Notes: generated by a model from the sequence alone, not told the origin. 64,000 bases of DNA from Mesotaenium endlicherianum (GCA_009602735.1 WELA01011136.1:1406298-1470297), one strand, 5' to 3'; numbered from the stretch's first letter, positions 51,065 through 63,399 are shown. Numbers and translations are program-made.

Positions 51065-52045
51065 CAATGACCTTATGATTTTGGTCTCATTGAAGAGCTT
51101 ATGGATGTTATATTCTTTTATGACTTGAAATATTGCAAAGAAGTGAAAGTATCTTCATGGAAATTGAAATGTAATTATGTAATGTGCCGGTTTAAGGGTA
51201 AAATTAGGGTTGATTTCACACACTCAAAGGTTGGCCTCATACACTTAAAAGGTTAACTGTGGTTGTCGCTTCAACAACCTAATAATCTATGACAGGGTCA
51301 ACCTTAATCTCAATCTCTATTAGGATTTGGCTTGGATCAAACAAATACAACTCAAATATTATTGCGTTAATGAGAGCATGTTCATAATGAAATAAAATAT
51401 TGCGATTTTAGTCCCATTGAAAAGCTTATGAATATTTTACAATTTTGTGACTTGAACTATCTGCAAAAAGAATACATAAGTATATGCAGATCGAACAGCA
51501 ATGTAGCACTTTTAGGGTCAACATAGGTTCATTTCACACTCATGAAGGTTGAATTCACACACTTGAAGGTTGACTTTGGTTGTCGCGTCTACAAGTTGGT
51601 AATTCATGACAAGGTAAACCTCATGGCAAGGTAAACCTCAATATGAATCCGCAATAGTTTCTGGCTTGGATCATATAGCTCACCCCAAATCCTATTGTGT
51701 AATAAGAGCATGTTATTTGAATAATAAAATACCACAAAATCTGGTTGCATTGAAAAGCTTGTGGATGTTCCACACTTTTGTGACTTGAAATATTGCAAAA
51801 GAGTAAGTATATGCAAATTGAAGTGCAATGAGGCGATTTCATGGTCAATTTAGGGTTCATTTCACACACTTAAAGGTTGACCTCACTCATTTAAAGACTG
51901 ACATTGGGCATTTCCTCCACGAGCTGATAACGCATGACAAGGTCAACCTCGACCTGGATCTCTATTAGTATTTGACTTGGATCATATAAAACCGAGTCAA
52001 ATCCTATTGTGCAATAAGAGAATGTCCGTAATAATGTAAACAGCA
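51065..52045 (+). repeat. ~330-bp tandem repeat, about three copies
   Basis: An anchor phrase CATTGAARAGCTTRTGRAT recurs at 51088, 51415 and 51748, giving periods of 327 and 333 bp. Each unit also has TTTCACACACT-AAAGGTTGA phrases, an ATGACAAGGTCAACCT segment and a TTGGATCATATA segment. The copies are diverged, so the array is old. It abuts the right edge of the methyltransferase relic. Confidence 0.85.
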
Positions 52046-54940
52046 CTCATAATCACTGCAACTACAAAAGATTTTACTTTACTTACGTAGACAAAACTGA
52101 ACCTCAAAAGTCAATACATCCTTCATATTTAAGTGGCATACTTTTAATCTTAGCTATGATTCATTTGCATGCAACATGAACGATTAACATCTACTCCTTT
52201 AAATCGACAAAAAAAAGAAAGATTTGCGTATCTTGTTTTTTTGTGAGTTTTGTTGTGATTAGCACGCCCAGTGCTTGATTTGAATGATTACGAGCTCCAA
52301 CAACATACCCCGCCATGAAATAAAATAGCGAGCTTCAAGCATTTTAGTGATGACAGTGGCTGTTTTGTAATCTATGTATTTATTACTGGATGTATGAAGT
52401 TTAAAACCTTATTGCTTGTGCGCAATCGTGTACGTTTCTTATGAGAAGAGAATACAACATGTCCATTACACAATTAAGCAACTTAGATACTTGCAATGTT
52501 TATCATACGGTGCACAATAATGGCATGGTGCAAGGTTCAAAGATTCTTCAATCCTTATAGACTTTGAGCATTCATAGCCCACTGGTGATGGCATTACGAT
52601 TTGTAGTATACTATATGGACCAGCATGAAGCAAGACAAGTATATACTGAATGGAAACCTTGGACAGTACAGGTTACTTTAACAATGCAAGATGCTACAAT
52701 ATTTTGTAAACAACCCTACTCTTTTTCCTGGGATCCACTCGTCCCTCTTTCTTTGGATCCATTGTTTTGGTTTGGAGCACTGCAAGGTTTCTCACAAAAA
52801 GCACAATCTGAGTGGCACTCAACATCCACTTTTTTGCAAAAAAAGTGGACGCACTTGCACTCAAAGGAAAAATGTCTAACAACGTCATTCTCTGCATAGC
52901 ATTCAACCTTGTCTATTTTCCCCTTCTTTTTCCCTTTTTTTGCTCTAAGGACAAGGATACCAGAAACTTGACGTCAGACGGATATCTAGTTGACGGTTTA
53001 TTAGTTTCTGAATGGACCTGAAGGTTCCTTCATTCTCCCACCTCTTGTTTCTAACTTTCTTGCTCAATAGCTCTCTTTGCATGCAAAATCTTTGTTAGTT
53101 TGCCTTACAAAAGGAACAGACTTGCGGCGGCTGAATCATGACTGCAAAAGCAGGTGAGACGTCATCATTTTGGTTTGGTTACTCGAATTATAATCAAAAG
53201 TCGAAGTCTCCATTCCCTTTCTTGTAGTCGTTTCCCTCATGTCTGCTGGTAGCTGGAGTATGATTTCCTCAGCAATTTCATGCAATCAAGGGGGACTTTT
53301 GTGGGCTGACGTGAACGAAGCACACAATTACCAATCTAAAGGAGCAGTGACTCATCTAAGGGAGTCGCCGGAAGTCGGTGCGACAAGTTGTTAAACACCT
53401 CATTTGCAATTGAGTAAGGCCGAGCAGATTTTCTCGGTTTAGAAAGTAGCTACTATGTTTTGAAGCCAGGGTAGTGGGCCTTCAGGACCCGGCAATGCAA
53501 CGTATGATTGGAGTCAGATGGCTGGCCTCTTATTTTGGCCCTGCATTGCCTCTTGTTATCCTGATCTACTCAACAAAGGTAAGCGCTTATTACTTTTATT
53601 CAGGGACGAGGAGAAAACCAGTGAGAGTACAATGACAGTATCTTAAAAGTGAAGGACAACTTCATTGTAATTGAAGCCAAAGAGAACAGTCACAGTTACT
53701 TATTTATTATGTGAAACAGTTGTCCTATTTGTGACACTTGTAACATAGTGCATTGATGCCCGGAAGACTGAAAGGGATCAATAGTAGAATGCAAGACGTA
53801 AAATTTAGTTGAATGTCCCCCTTTCTACAATCTTAACACCTATGAGCTCTGAGAGTGTGCAGCACTTTATATTACATTGATTTTTAAGGTGATCGATCAT
53901 AAGCATGCGGTTACAATTAGGTTCGGCGGTCTCCTTATAGACCTCGTTTGTGCGTGCATTTGTTTGCAGGGATGTTTAGCTTTTCCATGGACGGAACTTT
54001 TCTTCCTGCTTAGAGACGAGGTGCATTTCACCTTCTCAGATGCTTACACCCACTGGCTTCCTATCTTGGAGCATCAAGCCCATATACGGGTAAAATGCGG
54101 GTGCTCTTTGTTCATATTCAGGTATTACTTGCTCTCGTCTGCACCAGACGGCCACCGAGCAACAAACAGCCATGCTTGCCCAACTCCACCTTCACTCATG
54201 CATGCCCTTTTTCCAAGGGGTTTCCCTTAATTTTTCAAGTCCATGACCACTTTTTATATCCTAGTAGTTGCAGCCCCACGCAAGGCAAGACCCTGCCATG
54301 GCCGCTCAGAATATTGCTTGAAAGAACGCACTGTGGTTCTCATTGGAAAGAATATGGTGATATGCAATGGCTGAACTATGGCTCACCGACCTCACTTGCT
54401 AGAGGTGTTTGAACAAGAAAACATGTAAGCCGCAGGGGCCAGAAAGTATTGATCAATTTGATCAAGCCGTCCTCTAATTATCACATTCTACTGAGGTACT
54501 TCGGAGTCAGGAAAAATTATTGCCCACTCAAACATTATGTGAGGGGCCCCTAATATTAGATTTTGTCACAATTTCAGATATGCTAGAGAAAAACAAAAAC
54601 AATGTCATCCAACCCAACGTGCTAATGTATCAATCAAATAGATACCAAATCCTCTCTTTGCTATTCTACAGGTAGAAAAACTGCTGGCCTGTGTGCGAAG
54701 ACATCGGAACCCAAGCTGTGTGTCTGACCACAAAATCTAGTCTTGTGCTCCTGAATTCAACACTTGTCTTTGCGTACCGTAACCGGTACTGCTTTTCACA
54801 ACAATGGCACATGCTATTATTGAGTGCCTATCTGATTGGAAGAGGAAGTCAGACGCCACCAAACGTCAGCCGCAACAGCTGCCTCCACTTCCTCTAGCTT
54901 ACATAGTCAAAAATTATCAGTCATAAATTAGAGCCTCGAT
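52046..54940. other. no recognisable gene; contains a hairpin
   Basis: Short ORFs only, for example 52564-52899 and 53877-54230, none recognised. A strong inverted repeat lies at 52825-52849 (TCCACTTTTTT, GC, AAAAAAAGTGGA). The right end is the 3' flank of the protease gene. Confidence 0.5.
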
Positions 54941-57900
54941 CTATGATGGCACGCAAAGAAACTTGCCGACGTAGAGGCGGCCCGTCTGGCACACCAGGTT
55001 GCGGTTCAGAGACCGTAAAATGTGCATGTTTCGCTTGCACTGGTGGAAGGCAATGGACTGGCACGTGTCCCCGCGCCTCACCTTGTACTTCTTGGACCTC
55101 GCGGGGCACACAAACGTGCCCGTTGCACTCGCAACCGCCACACACACCTGAGCAGTACACGAGCACGATGAGAGCCTTTATTTCCTTCGTCAGCAAGAGC
55201 GGAGCTGGACCTGCCTTGGAGCAAGCCGATGGCGCAAGCCTGGCACAATGAAAGACTGCTGCCTGGCATCTGGCTATCTGGCACCTGGCAAATTACATGT
55301 ACATGCAGCGTCGATCTTGGGGGTACGCCAGAGTGACAGCTCTCTGCCACACGGTCAGGTCTGCACCGCAACGTCGTGACAGAAGCTGGACGTTCCCGAG
55401 CCGACCATGAGAGGGCTTCGCCTCTAGACAGGCCCACAGGGGGCCAGGGCACACGCGTGCATGCCGGCATTCGAGGCGGGCACGAGCACACGTCCGCGCG
55501 CGTGCATGAAACACGCATACACACACACACACAAACGCGCGCGCACAAGCACACACGCACCTGTTCCCCGGGCAGGGAGCGGGACTCCACAAACTGCTGC
55601 AGGTTCCCGCAGTAGAGGCCAGGGTTGAGCGTGAAGAAGGCGCGCTGGGTGAGTTTCTTGGCGGTCCAGATGGACTGACACGTGTCGCCCGGCTGCACCG
55701 TGTAGAACGCCCCGCACGTGGGGATATCCGGCGCCGCGGGCTTAGTCGACGTGGCCACGCAGATCTGCACACACCGATCGATTGCTTGGCGTACACATGT
55801 CATGCCCACATCGCATCTGCTCTTTCTTGCTCTTCCTTGTGAGAAGAGGAGGAACAGACGAGAGTCGACGCGCACGCATGCAACCAAGTGGGGATGACTA
55901 TGTCATTCGTGTTCCGTGTGTTGCCTGTGTTCTGGCATCCCTGCATCCCTGCATGCATGCATGCATGCATACGTGCGTGTGTGCAGATTTTGAAGCTCAA
56001 CCTCCCAACTGATGCACACTACGCGCGATGGCCACACATGCAGGCCTGCAGCCAACACCTTCCTTGCGCAGCGAGTTGCAACGGCGGCGACACCTGTGCA
56101 GGCTCACTGACAGAAGTGGCAAAGACTCAATTTCCAGAAGTACCTGCAGGCCCGCCACGAGCTTGGTGCAGTCGAGGCCGGAGTTGATGGCCAGCACGCT
56201 CTTGATACCAAAGGTGGCCTCGATTTTGGCACACGTGTCGCCCTGCGGGAGGCCGCCGCCACACGTGTGCCGTTGCCGTCACCGCCACCAGCACCACCAT
56301 CATCGCCGAAAAAGAGAGCACACCGACATCCGCGGCACAGCCAGGCATGATGCTAGACACGTGTCGTCAGCGTGTGACGTGTGCGTGCCCCGGGGCACGA
56401 CACGGCAGGAGTACGTTCCACATGGCACGATTCACATGGCTCAATGAGATAGAGATGAAGGCCTCCCCTCCCCTCCCCTCCCTTCCCCAGGGGGTGGGGG
56501 GGGGTTACTCGGGAAGTAAGTAGCAGGTTCAAGTTCTCGCGAACGTCAGAGTTCTTGAATGGGTTAGGACGAAGAGGACTCCAGGCCCCACCACTGCGTC
56601 AGGGTAGATGGGCCGCGTCGGCAGATACACAGATATGCCGAACAGAGAAGAGGCGAGACACAGTGGTCCTACTGGAGACGGGAACATTGGCACACGAGCT
56701 CACGCCACAAGAGGTCAAAATCAACACCAGGGCGTGCTGACTGCAACTTTTGACGTTGACATGCACCCGTTTTGCAAGTTGTTGCGCCACGTGTCACGAG
56801 CCGAGAGAGACTTGTGGACATGCGTGGCTATCACCCGGCGTGCTGGGGAGGGGGGGGGCAGTTGCAAATTTGCAGGCAGGAGCAGAATGGGCCTGCCTGG
56901 GCCTCCAGAGCGAGCTCCCCATTAGCAGCCGATTGAACCTCCGAGGAAGGAGGCGAGCCCAGCGAGCCCGGATCTCGGCACACGCGTTGGGCGGTTGCCA
57001 GCTGGCGTGCGGCAGCAGGGACACGTGCAACTTATTGTCGCGAGGGATCTTCCGGTCTCCAGCGGGGGTACCGCAGCCGGGGGTGCGCGACAATCGATCA
57101 GCCGGCGAGAGCTTACGTCATTGACTGCGTACGAGAGAATGCAGTTGGGCGCGTCGCGCGGGGGCGTCACGATCACCACCTTCTGCGGCTGCAGCGCCAG
57201 GCAGTCCACGCCCTGCGCGCGCGCACACACATGTTCAAAATTCCCATGATCAGGCTTAGGGCCGCAATCAGGGCTCGAAATCTGGGCCCCGCATTGGGTG
57301 TGGCCATCTCTGGAGCCTGAATCCTCTCGTGAGGGCTTCGAGTGGGGAGGGGTAGGATTAGGGGTTTTAGCAAAACAGGGAGCGAGCTTCTTCGGAGGCT
57401 GCAGCGGCAGCCGCAGGCAGTCCAGGCCCTGCAGGCACGCGCGTATATGGAGCCTCTCAGCTCTGCTGTAGGAAGGCTGGGGGCTAGGAATGGGGCTGAG
57501 GGGTGCCCGCAAAAGCAGCAGGTTGCCATCAGTGGAGGCCGCAGCGCCAGGGCAGCCAAGGCCCCCCGCGCGCACACATGCTCGGGGAACTGGGTTCGAG
57601 GGTCAGGGTTTGGGTGTGGGTTTGGGCCCTCCGGAGCCCGCACAAGCATTAGAGCCTGCCATGTCGGAGTCGCCGAGTGCATGCACGGGCAAAGCGAAGT
57701 GGATGCTCGGACGCTCCATCAGACGCAGTGCGTTGCACACTACGATCAGGGCCGGCGTCAGGCGCCCAGGGGCGGGCAGGCCCCAAGGCAGGCACAGGCA
57801 CGTGCAGAGCCGTGTGCACCCCACAAGGGCCCATAAGAATCCACAGTTCGACAGCGCATACTCATTGCACAGCGCCGCAGGCGTGTGACCCGTTTCCCCG

Positions 57901-57985
57901 GAAGTGTATACTTGCATGCGAGACGGAGACGCCGCTGACGAGACGTGCACAGACAAGGCCACAGGGGCAACGAGCTGAGGAGCAC

Positions 57986-58017
<32 letters not shown>

Positions 58018-58018
58018 N

Positions 58019-58053
<35 letters not shown>

Positions 58054-61000
58054 AAACGCGCGCACGCACATGCACACACACACGCACACGGGCATGCGGG
58101 CGCGCTTGGGCGCACATGCACTTGCACACACACACGTGCACGCTCAGCATCTACATATGAACGTACACACACATATACGTCTATGTATGTCTCTGTCACT
58201 TTGTCGAACGAAGTAGGGTCCATCAGGCTCCCGGCAAGCTCCTTCCAGCCTTCCCCTCTGCACAGGCCACTCAACAGACGCACGCGACGGGCGGCACAAC
58301 TACAACGGGCTACTCACGGTCCGGACCAACAAACCTTACACCTTAAACCCTGACCACCCTTGGGCCTTAAACCCCTGGGCCCGTTCCTCTGAGCCGTAAA
58401 GTCAGCAAAAGAAGGGGGCTTCGTCATCAACCTGAGGAGCGCGGCTATCGGCATCACCGCCACGCGCGCTTGTCCTCCACGGGCTTGACCTCACGTCAGC
58501 GTGCAATGCTTATTCAAGGCTTAGGTCTAGATGCTGACTGCATTCCGGCCGGCGACACAGCGGCACGTGCAGTACGACGCAAAGGCCCTACGACGACGAC
58601 GTGTGTCATAATACAGAATTCGGACTCCCCGGGAGTAAACGGGCCGGCACATGCCGTAAAGGTCATGGGCAAAGGAGAGAGAGAGAGAGAAGGTGGGAGG
58701 GGTGGAGGGGGGGTGTTCCTCGAGGTGCTCCGATCACAGGGTTCAAGAGCCAGGTTTCGGGCTCTAGCTGCAGAGGCTTTTNCATGTGAGTGCGTGCGCG
58801 TCCGCGCGTGCGTGTGTGTGTGGGGGGTGTGTATTTTTTCTTGAAGTAGAGTTGGCAGATTGCAATCCGTACATCCAGCAAAGGGACACTTCTAGTTGAG
58901 AAAGCGATTGCGAGATGGACTTAAGAAGCCAATGCGGCCTACTCAGTCATCCACCTATGCTGGGCTGTCGCATGTGAGTGCTAGGCGGGCTGGCCGGCCG
59001 TCCTCTTTGCCCTAATTTGACACCACAGGAGCGTCTCTCCCTGGCAACACAAAAGAGGAAACAATCAGAGTAAAGAAGGCATGCAGCGATAGAACGAGAG
59101 CAACCGATCAGACGAGAAGAGAAATGTGATCCTCCTTGTCCTCAGACTGAGAGAGACCAAACACCGCCCCCGGCCCACTCACAGGGGACACATGTCGGGT
59201 TCCCATTGGTGCGGAAGCCCGCGACGAAGCCGCGGCGGCAGATGCAGCTGTAGCCGCCCCGGCCGTCGTCCACGCACGTGCCGATGCCGCATGGGTTGAA
59301 GAGGAAGAAGCGGCACACCTTGGCTGCAACCCCCCAACCCCCCGCCCCCCCCCCCCACGCAAACATGTACACCCGCGCATGCAGAGGAGAGGAAGGGGAG
59401 GGTGGGGGGAAAGGGGCGGCGGGCGCACATAAAACGGTTTCCACAAGTCGTTCAGAAGACACCAACCTAAGGAAGTAGTAGATCTCAATGAAATGCTCTG
59501 TCAGTCCAATGGCTGCGTTTTCAAACAGATCCGCGAGGCTCCCGCTGCGAGAAGAGCGTACACGCATATGAAGAGCGAGAGCAGTGTTGCCCCCCCCCTA
59601 AGCACGACCTGCTGTTCCCCTCGAAGGCGCTTGCAGAGGAAGACGAGCGAATCACCTAGCAGCGGCTCCCCCAGGGTATATGAATACAAGACCCAGAGTG
59701 TCAGCTGTACACCCAGACTTGGATCCTACTCTGGCTCCCCTCTCGCCCAATGGAACCACCCCACCTACTCCCAGAACGAGCAGGCGGTGGACTGGCTCGT
59801 TCTCGAGGTGCAGGGCGGAGTGGAGGACCCGGGGCAGAAGAGAATTTCGCTCGTGAGAGCACGTACGTCACCCACATATGCAGCGAGTTGGCCTTCGGGA
59901 GGCGCACGCTGAGGTCGGAGGCGACGCCACCCGTGTATTCCGGTTCTCAGACGCCACCGGGGCCATCGACGGTCGACCATTGCACCACCACCCGCACGCG
60001 CACGCCCAGAGTCGGGCTTCAAACCCCGCAGACAGCTGGTGGGCTTCGACGGGACTAGGATTTATTGGCGAGATGCATCGGGCTCTGGGCTCATGGACGT
60101 GACCGTTGTTGTTTGGATTCCACCAAAATTCGGCCCCTAAGCGTGTCGACCGGGGGGGGGGACAGGGTTTAGGATCGAGGGGAGGGGGGGAGAGGGGGGT
60201 GGTATACTCACAGGGGGCGCACGACTGAGAGCCGTCGATGTTGACGTGCGGGATGAAGAAGGGCGGGCACTTGCACTGGTTGCTGCGCCCGCCCTTGGCC
60301 ACCTGGCATGTGCCGCCCCCGCACGGGTTGGGCTTGCACAGGCTCTTGGCTGCACGCCGAGGGTAGAAGGAGGGGGAAATGGCGTCAAGAGCTGGGGCAA
60401 AGGCTTGCCTCCAAACCCAAAGCGAAAAACCTGGTAGGGTTCTGTGCCGCAGTGAGGGTTGAAGGCCAGGGTCTCACAGGCCGACAGATGGGCGGCACCT
60501 CGAAGCATTTGGAAGGCCCCTGTCTCACGTAGAGATGCACACACACACACACACACACACGGACACACATGCACGCGCTCGAACGCCTACATGCACGCGC
60601 TCGAACGCCTACACGCACGCACGCACAGAGACACAAACACGCGCATTCACACGCACACGCGCATGCAAAGGCACACACTCTCTCACGCAGAGACACACAC
60701 ACACTCACACGCACAGACACACACACGCACACCCACATGAGCACTCGCACATTCAACGCAGGCAGACGCGCGTGCACGCGTGCAGATAAGAAATGTGCTC
60801 ACGGGAGGAGGGCACGACGGGGTAGAAGGCGGCCTGCGTGTTGATGCCGCAGGCACCTTCGCCGCCGTGCATGGCCAGCCGCATGAAGCCGCCCTCGCCC
60901 CAGCGTGGTCCCCACGAGTTCTTCAAGATCCAGTAGGGCGTGTCGGCAAACAGCACGTAGCCCACCAGCAGCAGCGTGTGGTCCACCAGCCCCTCCGCAA

Positions 61001-63399
61001 AGCACTCCGGGTTGTCGTACACGCCCTGCACTAGGGGGTCAACGGGGGTCAAATAGGGGTCAATGAGGGGTCAACGGGGTCCACCAGCCTCTCCAGAGCA
61101 CTCAAGGAGTGTCGTACATGCCCTGTGCAGGCAGGTTGGCAGGGTCAACGGGGGTCAGCGGGGGCCCACAACAGGTCAACAGAACCTGGAGCCAAAGACA
61201 GCGGGGCCAGGGCTGGGCTGGTTATGCCGGTCTCGTCGCTTGTGTGGTTTCTCCAGGGTCAATGGAGGTCAACGTGGGTCAACGGGGGCCAAGACGCGCC
61301 GTATGAGGATGGAGGTGCGAGCAGAGGGAGGCGTTGGCGCAGGCACAGGAGATGGGAACAGGGCGGCATTCTGAGAACGTGATGCCAGATGGCGCATGGA
61401 GGGGCTTCCTTACTGTGACATGAGTCTTGTCGCTGCAAGACTTGCTCCCTGCCGTTGGGCTTGCAGCCAGCGGCCGCATCATAGGGAAAGAGGAGAAAGG
61501 AGAGATGCTGCGAGAGGATTTCCTCCTGACGGCACGTGGCGCACGTGCCCGCGTAGGCGTGCAGGCGCGTTATGCTTGTATGTGAAAAACGCAGGCGTAC
61601 AGTCCAAAAAAATTATGCTGGCCCGCACACGCACGCTTACGTGTATGTACGATATATCCGCGTGCATCCAAATGTCCCTGTGTAGCAACGTATGTCTGAA
61701 CTCATGCATGCATATTTACTTGAATACAAATAAAGACAATATCCAACCCTTGCATGCATCCCCGCCCAGTCAATCATCCGCATACATACCTTGACGTAGC
61801 TGACGAACGACGGGGAGGAGGCGGCGACGGAGACGACGAGCGGCTGGTTCTGCACGGCCAGCAGGAGCCCAAACCAGCCGATGAAGTTCACCTCCTCCCA
61901 CATCGCGACGCCCGCCCGCCCCTGCTTTGCCTGCGCAGAAGCAGCCCAGGTGGCAGAACGGGGAGCTGTGAGCCATGCTGGCTGGCTGCCCAGCTGGCTG
62001 CCAGCTGGCCAAGGAGGGCAACCTCTTAGGTCAGGTGGGAAGAACCAAGGGTACGCCCGCCTGACCGTGCTTTGCCTGCAACCTCATGCGCAGAGCCGCA
62101 GAAAGGCGCGGGCTTGTGGCCCTTCGAGTGGGGCACGCTCAGTCCCCGCGCACACATGCTTGCGAGATGGGAGAGCTGCACACTTTGCGAGGGCCGACGC
62201 ACACGTAGGTGAGCATGCGCGTGCCAGTGCTCGCGCGCGCGTGTGCTACGCGTGGGGGCGTAAGTTTGCGTGTGTGCACATGTGTGTACGTACGTGTGTC
62301 CGCGCGTGTGCGTGTGTGTGTGCGTGTGTGCGTGTGTGTGCGTGTATCTGTGTGCGTGCGTGCGTGCGCGTGTGTGTGTGGGATGTAGAAGCGGGCGCAC
62401 GCCTGCAGGGTAGGCCTCAAAAGTCAGCTGCAACATCAATCTCCCTGTTTCACCTGAAAGGACAATTCGCAATTTCTTGATGTGACAGTCAAGCAAGCTT
62501 GCAGGGTTCTAGGGTGGGGCTTGGCGAGCATAGGGGTGGGCAAGGGGGGTGTCAACGAGGACCTGGGCGGCGCTGCAGGCGCGTGCAGATCCCGCATACT
62601 TGTAGGTGCTGTCGAGCGCCAGGCCGCCACTTGGCTTCGTGGTGTTGGCCGCGTACTCGAGCGCGTCGGAGGGCCAGCCGCCAGCGCACTTGTCCCTGCC
62701 CTGGCAGTCAAGCACCTGCTGCTCCGAGAGCGAGAGCAGGCCACCTGTCAAGAGCACAAGCGCATCGCATTGTGAAGAGAGGCACACAGGAGCACACAGA
62801 AGCAGAGTACGATGACGCGCAAGCGTTGTACCCACTGCACTTTTTGCCCATTCGGACCTGAGACAGGTGTAACACAAGCCGATACCACGATGCAATTTTT
62901 GAGCGCCATTGCGGGCGGTTTCTTCCAACACACACACACACACTGGCACACGCGGCAGCGCATGCGCTAACACGCGCATTCGGGTACACGCGCGAATGTG
63001 GGAGCTAGGTGCCTGCGTTACCACGTGCACCCAGGAACATGAGAGAACAAGAGAAACAGCAATAAGAAGAAAATAGCCTAGCCTGCAGCCCTGGCAGAAA
63101 GATGCCCACGCATGGCCGTAGACGGGAACCCTTCATGTAGTTGCCCTCTAGTTGCTTAGGGCTGGGTGGAAATTTGAAGCTTATGGTTTAGGTTTTCAGC
63201 GCATAGGAAGTAGAATTGAGCTCCACAAAGGGGCAAAGAAGTTTCTTTGGGGATGTGAATCCTAGGGAGCGGTATGGGAAAGGTGGCAGGGCAGTGGCAG
63301 CAAGTTTCAGGGCCTGGTTGGTTGTGGAGGGCAGGACACCTGTCGCGATGGCGTGCGCCGCCTCGATGGCCGCAACTGTTGCAAACGCCCAGCAGGCAC
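54941..63399 (-). CDS. Papain-family cysteine protease with EGF-like and LysM domains (5' end and one or more exons missing)
   Basis: A multi-exon gene read from 63399 down to a TAG at 54941-54943. Exons supported by GT-AG borders and matching phase are 63340-63399, 62563-62744, 61790-61930, 60803-61025, 60212-60349, 59183-59323, then 57117-57212, 56144-56242, 55561-55764 and 54941-55147. Phase is consistent at each of the joins within the two groups. Between 59183 and 57212 at least one exon is unresolved: phase 1 must change to 0, and the start of the first LysM is missing. The peptidase would cleave proteins outside the cell or in a lytic compartment; LysM modules bind chitin or peptidoglycan-type glycans. 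A signal peptide and propeptide should lie upstream of 63399, partly outside the window. The introns are full of CA/TG microsatellites. Confidence 0.85.
55951..55970. repeat. (GCAT)n microsatellite
   Basis: Five GCAT units in a row inside an intron of the protease gene. Confidence 0.9.
56461..56511. repeat. C-rich then G-rich intronic tract
   Basis: CCCCT repeats followed directly by runs of G, so either strand could fold into a hairpin or a G-rich structure. It lies in the intron between the exons at 57117 and 56242. Confidence 0.75.
57170..57640 (-). repeat. Three partial copies of a LysM exon edge
   Basis: The start of the exon at 57212 and its upstream intron (plus-strand phrase CTGCAGCGCCAGGCAGTCCA then GCGCGCACACATG) recurs in altered form at about 57395-57445 and 57535-57590. 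On the minus strand each copy reads like GLDCL or its frameshifted equivalent. Only the copy at 57117-57212 keeps a full open exon with donor. The others look like relics of tandem exon duplication. Confidence 0.65.
57986..58048. repeat. (CA)n microsatellite with an ambiguous base
   Basis: About 30 CA units broken by an N at 58018. Another N lies at 58782. The unresolved exon between 59183 and 57212 could be affected by assembly problems here. Confidence 0.9.
59183..60349 (-). other. Two EGF-like domains, one per exon
   Basis: Exon 60212-60349 encodes a six-cysteine module ([31 protein letters not shown]). Exon 59183-59323 encodes a second ([33 protein letters not shown]). Both exons enter and leave in phase 1 and have the same acceptor (GCAG before CCAAG) and donor (CCCCT before GTGAGT). 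This symmetry is typical of a module duplicated by exon shuffling. EGF modules usually serve as extracellular spacers or protein-binding units. Confidence 0.88.
60538..60780. repeat. CA-rich microsatellite tract with CACG variants
   Basis: Irregular CA, CACG and CGCA repeats in the intron between the catalytic domain and the first EGF exon. An imperfect 27-bp unit with CACGCGCTCGAACGCCTACA occurs twice at about 60572-60615. Confidence 0.85.
60803..63399 (-). other. Peptidase C1A catalytic domain exons
   Basis: Exon 63340-63399 supplies the catalytic Cys ([20 protein letters not shown]). Exon 62563-62744 has [20 protein letters not shown] and the substrate-binding half. Exon 61790-61930 has [20 protein letters not shown]. 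Exon 60803-61025 supplies the catalytic His ([10 protein letters not shown]) and Asn ([17 protein letters not shown]), ending near YPVVPSS. All three catalytic residues are present. The spacing is that of papain-like enzymes, so an active enzyme is likely. Confidence 0.92.
62270..62385. repeat. (TG)n/(CGTG)n microsatellite tract
   Basis: TGTG and CGTG repeats in the intron between 62563 and 61930. The opposite strand composition to 60538-60780 shows that these arrays arose independently of transcript direction. Confidence 0.85.

Larger units (their letters stand above)
54941..57212 (-). other. LysM module array at the C-terminus
   Basis: Four phase-0 exons. 57117-57212 holds the end of one LysM ([15 protein letters not shown]) and the start of the next (CILSYAVND). 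56144-56242 continues it ([33 protein letters not shown]). 55561-55764 closes it (ICVATS), then gives [20 protein letters not shown] and [12 protein letters not shown]. 54941-55147 closes that (VCVAVA) and gives a last module ([25 protein letters not shown]). So three modules are complete or nearly so, plus the tail of an earlier one. The introns fall inside the modules, mostly just before GDTC or after LQ. Confidence 0.88.

Noticed and set aside
57603-58283. A 226-codon minus-strand ORF over the CA microsatellite
   Set aside because: Most of it is translation of the repeat and adjacent intron; only a short part might be exonic.
58320-58385. CCTTAAACCC-type words suggesting telomere-like repeat
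   Set aside because: Only a few irregular copies; they do not match the plant TTTAGGG unit in tandem.
54941-62500. A CRISPR-like or other prokaryotic array from the regular short repeats
   Set aside because: The repeats are CA/TG microsatellites in introns of a eukaryotic gene, without spacers.
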